In this document: piece after piece, positions 61,960 through 64,000 of the stretch
Numbering within the stretch: the first letter of the stretch is position 1
How the letters are laid out: every line of letters starts with the position of its first letter
Assembly: GCF_019599145.1 (NCBI RefSeq)
Contig: NZ_CP080647.1
Span: 6,448,001 to 6,512,000, forward strand
Source: Streptomyces akebiae
GTDB taxonomy: Bacteria; Actinomycetota; Actinomycetes; Streptomycetales; Streptomycetaceae
Length of the DNA: 64,000 nucleotides
Direction of reading: 5' to 3'
Notes under the pieces: model-generated
What the model saw: the letters and a program-made list of their open reading frames with translations, nothing else
Database searches by the model: none
Told to the model about the DNA's origin: nothing
Made by a program: the position numbers and the translations under genes

Positions 61960-63456
61960 TCAGCGCAGAGCCGCTCCGAACATCGCGTCCGTGACCGGGC
62001 CCGCCACGTCCCCGGGGCCGAAGGCCAGGGCCGACGTGGTGGTCGGGCCGGTGGTGGTGCCGGGGAGGACCCAGACGGCTCCGTTGTCGCTGTTCTCGGC
62101 GGGGGCGCCCACGGCGAGGTCGGGGTGACCGTTGCCGTTGAGGTCCAGCAGGGCCGTGGTGGTACCGAACTTGTCGTCCGCCTCGGCGACCCCGGGGATC
62201 CCGGCGGTGTTCTGGTGGAAGACCTTGGTGCCGGCACCCGTGACACCGGAGGCGGTGCCCGGGACGAGGGCGACCGAGCCGGTGTTCACGATGGCGTCGA
62301 CGTCCTCGTACGCGATGCCGAGGGCGATGTCGGCGTAGCCGTCGCCGGTGACGTCGGCGACCGAGACCGCCGAGCCGACCAGGTCGCCCTCCTCCTGCGC
62401 GCCGGGGAAGCCGGGCAGGCTCTGGTCGAAGGTCTGGACGTTCCCCTCGGACGTGCCGGTGGGCGAGCCGTAGGCCACGCGGACCTGGTCGGACCAGCCC
62501 TCGGCGCCCACGACCACGTCGTCGTAGCCGTCACCGTTCACGTCGCCGATGCCGGTGCCGGCCGGGTCGCGGCTCGTGTCGTCCCCGGGTGCGAAGCCGC
62601 GGGTGAAGCCCGAGGCGCCGCCCAGGAGCAGGCGGTTGCCCCAGGTGCCGTCGCCCGTGTAGTGCCACTGGACGATGTCGTCCCGGCCGTCGCCGTTGAC
62701 GTCGCCGACCTGGCCGGAGACGACCGGGCCGGTGATGGAGGACGGGCCGTTCTCGCAGCCGCCGCCGGTGTCGCACGACGCGTCGTCCTCGTACCAGCCC
62801 CACCAAAGGGACTTGTCGAGGAGGGGGAGGACCGCGGCGGGCTTGCCCGCGCGGGAGATCGGGCCCTTCCACAGGGCCGCGGGCGCGCCCTCGGGGTCGT
62901 CGCCGCCGACGGACTGCGCGGAGAACAGCGCGAGGTCGGTCTTGCCGTCGCCGTCGAAGTCGCCCGCCTGCGGGGCCGCACCGTACTGGGCGATGCTCGT
63001 ACCGCCGGTCAGCCCGGACGACGAGCCCCAGACGATCACCGACCCCGCCGTGCCGCCGGCGATCACCAGGTCGCCGTAGCCGTCACGGTCCAGGTCGCCC
63101 TTGGTGAACGTCGAGCCGAAGCGCTGGTTGGCGGTGGCGGAGCCGGGCACGCCGCTCGTCGACCGGCTGATCAGCTTCTTCTTCGTGGGGGAGACCCCGC
63201 TCTTCGAGCCGTACAGGACGGCCACATAGCCCGCCTTGGCCTTCGAGGACACCGTGGCGTTCGGGGCGCCCACGACCAGGTCGGCGTACCCGTCGCCGTT
63301 GAAGTCGTCCGCCACGCCCACCGTCGCGGGGGCCGCCGAGGCCGGGCCGAGCGACAGGGCGGTCAGCCCTCCGGCCAGCAGGACCACCGCGGCCAAGGGG
63401 GCGCTCACGCGCGCGGTACGGGTGCTGCGTCGTGCTGCTGCTCGTGCTCGTGACAT
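61960..63456 (-). CDS. secreted FG-GAP repeat protein
   Basis: The product has 498 residues. A signal peptide (basic start, LAAVVLLAGGLTALSLGPAS, ending ASA-AP) is followed by about seven FG-GAP/VCBS repeats with calcium-type loops: DFNGDGYADLVVGAPN, DLDRDGYGDLVIAGG, DFDGDGKTDLALF, DVNGDGRDDIVQW, DVNGDGYDDVVVGAEG, DVTGDGYADIALG and DLNGNGHPDLAVGAP. It should fold as an integrin-alpha-like beta-propeller outside the cell. The ligand is unknown. Confidence 0.9.
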   Translation of the reverse strand: MSRARAAARRSTRTARVSAPLAAVVLLAGGLTALSLGPASAAPATVGVADDFNGDGYADLVVGAPNATVSSKAKAGYVAVLYGSKSGVSPTKKKLISRSTSGVPGSATANQRFGSTFTKGDLDRDGYGDLVIAGGTAGSVIVWGSSSGLTGGTSIAQYGAAPQAGDFDGDGKTDLALFSAQSVGGDDPEGAPAALWKGPISRAGKPAAVLPLLDKSLWWGWYEDDASCDTGGGCENGPSSITGPVVSGQVGDVNGDGRDDIVQWHYTGDGTWGNRLLLGGASGFTRGFAPGDDTSRDPAGTGIGDVNGDGYDDVVVGAEGWSDQVRVAYGSPTGTSEGNVQTFDQSLPGFPGAQEEGDLVGSAVSVADVTGDGYADIALGIAYEDVDAIVNTGSVALVPGTASGVTGAGTKVFHQNTAGIPGVAEADDKFGTTTALLDLNGNGHPDLAVGAPAENSDNGAVWVLPGTTTGPTTTSALAFGPGDVAGPVTDAMFGAALR

Positions 63457-63891
63457 GCACGTCCCTTTCGGGTCGGGGGGTTTCGGCGGGGCGGAAGCGC
63501 CGCGTCCATGTAGTCCGACTCGATTGGGGGTTCGCCGGTTGTACGTCCGAATGTCATGGGTGCGTAACTGCCGGGCCCCTGGACGCGGGGGGCGTCCAAG
63601 AGGGCTCCAGGCGGGTGCCGCCGGGTGGGTTCCCGGGTGGGGTACGGCCTCCGTGTCTACGTCACGTCCGACGGGTCCAGGCGGTACACGCTCGCCGACT
63701 GGCCGGCGCCGGCGCCACCGGCACTGTCCGACGACGTCCCGCTTCCGCCGTACTCGCTCGCCTTCCGGCGCGCACTGTGGTGTGGCCGGCAGTCGGCTGT
63801 GCATTCACGCAGGCGGAAGTAAAGGTGCGGCTGTGGGAACGGCGGACCCCCGACCCGTACGGGTCGGGGGCTCACCGTGCTCGGGGTGGGG
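63457..63891. other. intergenic region at the right end
   Basis: The promoter of the FG-GAP gene must lie at the left side. The centre has open frames on both strands (63625-63822 plus; 63657-63875 minus) with fairly high GC at third positions but no clear start or ribosome site; neither is called. A terminator palindrome lies at 63847-63870. Confidence 0.5.
63847..63870 (-). terminator. 24-bp palindrome after the endonuclease gene
   Basis: The arms are CCCCCGACCCGT and ACGGGTCGGGGG, with no spacer between them. It starts 22 bases past the stop of the minus-strand endonuclease gene and is probably its terminator. Confidence 0.65.
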
Positions 63892-64000
63892 CTACCAGAT
63901 CGCCTCGACCCACTCCGGGTGGTCGATGAACGGGTTCCGGTTGCCCTGGTAGTTGCTGTAGATGAGGTCGTTGCGGCGCTCCTCGAAGGAGTCCGGCGGG
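63892..64000 (-). CDS. 3' end of an endonuclease I (EndA/NucM-like) gene
   Basis: The gene enters from the right edge and ends at TAG 63892-63894. The visible 35 residues contain RRNDLIYSNYQGNRNPFIDH followed by PEWVEAIW. This is the C-terminal motif of the endonuclease I family of His-Me-finger nucleases, in which the conserved Asn and His help bind magnesium. Streptomyces homologues are secreted nucleases. The 5' part lies outside the window. Confidence 0.85.
   Translation of the reverse strand, partial: PPDSFEERRNDLIYSNYQGNRNPFIDHPEWVEAIW

Noticed and set aside
63625..63875. Open frames on both strands near the right end
   Set aside because: Neither has a convincing start, ribosome site or family, and one runs through the terminator palindrome.
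1..64000. CRISPR arrays, insertion sequences, rRNA genes and prophage
   Set aside because: No direct-repeat/spacer pattern, transposase motif, rRNA core sequence or phage structural gene was found on reading both strands.

Overview
The window is about 64 kb of very GC-rich DNA with near-saturated G/C at third codon positions, GTG and TTG starts, Tat and lipoprotein exporters, an AdpA-type regulator with a TTA codon, and a desferrioxamine cluster. All of this points to the chromosome of a Streptomyces. From memory, the gene order resembles the S. coelicolor SCO2769 to SCO2804 region in reverse; this was not checked by a search. One tRNA was found. No rRNA, CRISPR array, insertion sequence or prophage was seen. 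Almost every base belongs to ordinary chromosomal genes, with a few small accessory-looking patches.

Left part (1-12.7 kb): an Xre/TPR-like regulator, small hypotheticals, a spermidine-synthase-like protein and an OmpR-type two-component system. Next is an iron-linked pair of divergent units. One side is a 920-residue adenylating enzyme, carrier and membrane acyltransferase fusion; the other is an Fe(III)-type ABC importer (binding protein, double permease, ATPase). They share an intergenic region with an iron-box-like palindrome.

Sugar part (12.9-27.8 kb): a galactoside operon (binding protein, two permeases, GH36-like alpha-galactosidase, GH42 beta-galactosidase), a VapBC-like pair, a NUDIX hydrolase, and the cellobiose system cebE-cebF-cebG-bglC with its LacI-type repressor gene cebR and two CebR-type operators.

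Developmental and central part (27.9-39.2 kb): a small cluster with a GntR protein, two small proteins and a kinase-like protein; tRNA-His; ornA; adpA with its TTA codon; a universal stress protein; glmS with a small upstream gene behind a perfect 18-bp palindrome; a DUF4429/SHOCT protein; and a secreted GH20 hexosaminidase preceded by a DasR-type site. Amino-sugar supply and chitin-type turnover therefore sit side by side.

Iron part (39.4-46.7 kb): desA-desB-desC-desD, a siderophore-interacting reductase and the ferrioxamine-binding lipoprotein desE, with two clear iron boxes. Cadaverine is made, N-hydroxylated, acylated and oligomerised to desferrioxamine; the loaded siderophore is bound and its iron released.

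Right part (47.0-64 kb): a leucine/isovalerate-type acyl-CoA degradation operon (acyl-CoA dehydrogenase, HMG-CoA lyase, biotin carboxylase alpha and beta subunits) divergent from a TetR regulator with two matching operators. A second acyl-CoA dehydrogenase, a thioesterase, a phosphatase-like protein, a PucR regulator, an agmatinase-family ureohydrolase overlapping a ThDP enzyme, a TetR gene with an apparent C-terminal frameshift, a secreted FG-GAP protein, and the 3' end of an endonuclease I gene follow.
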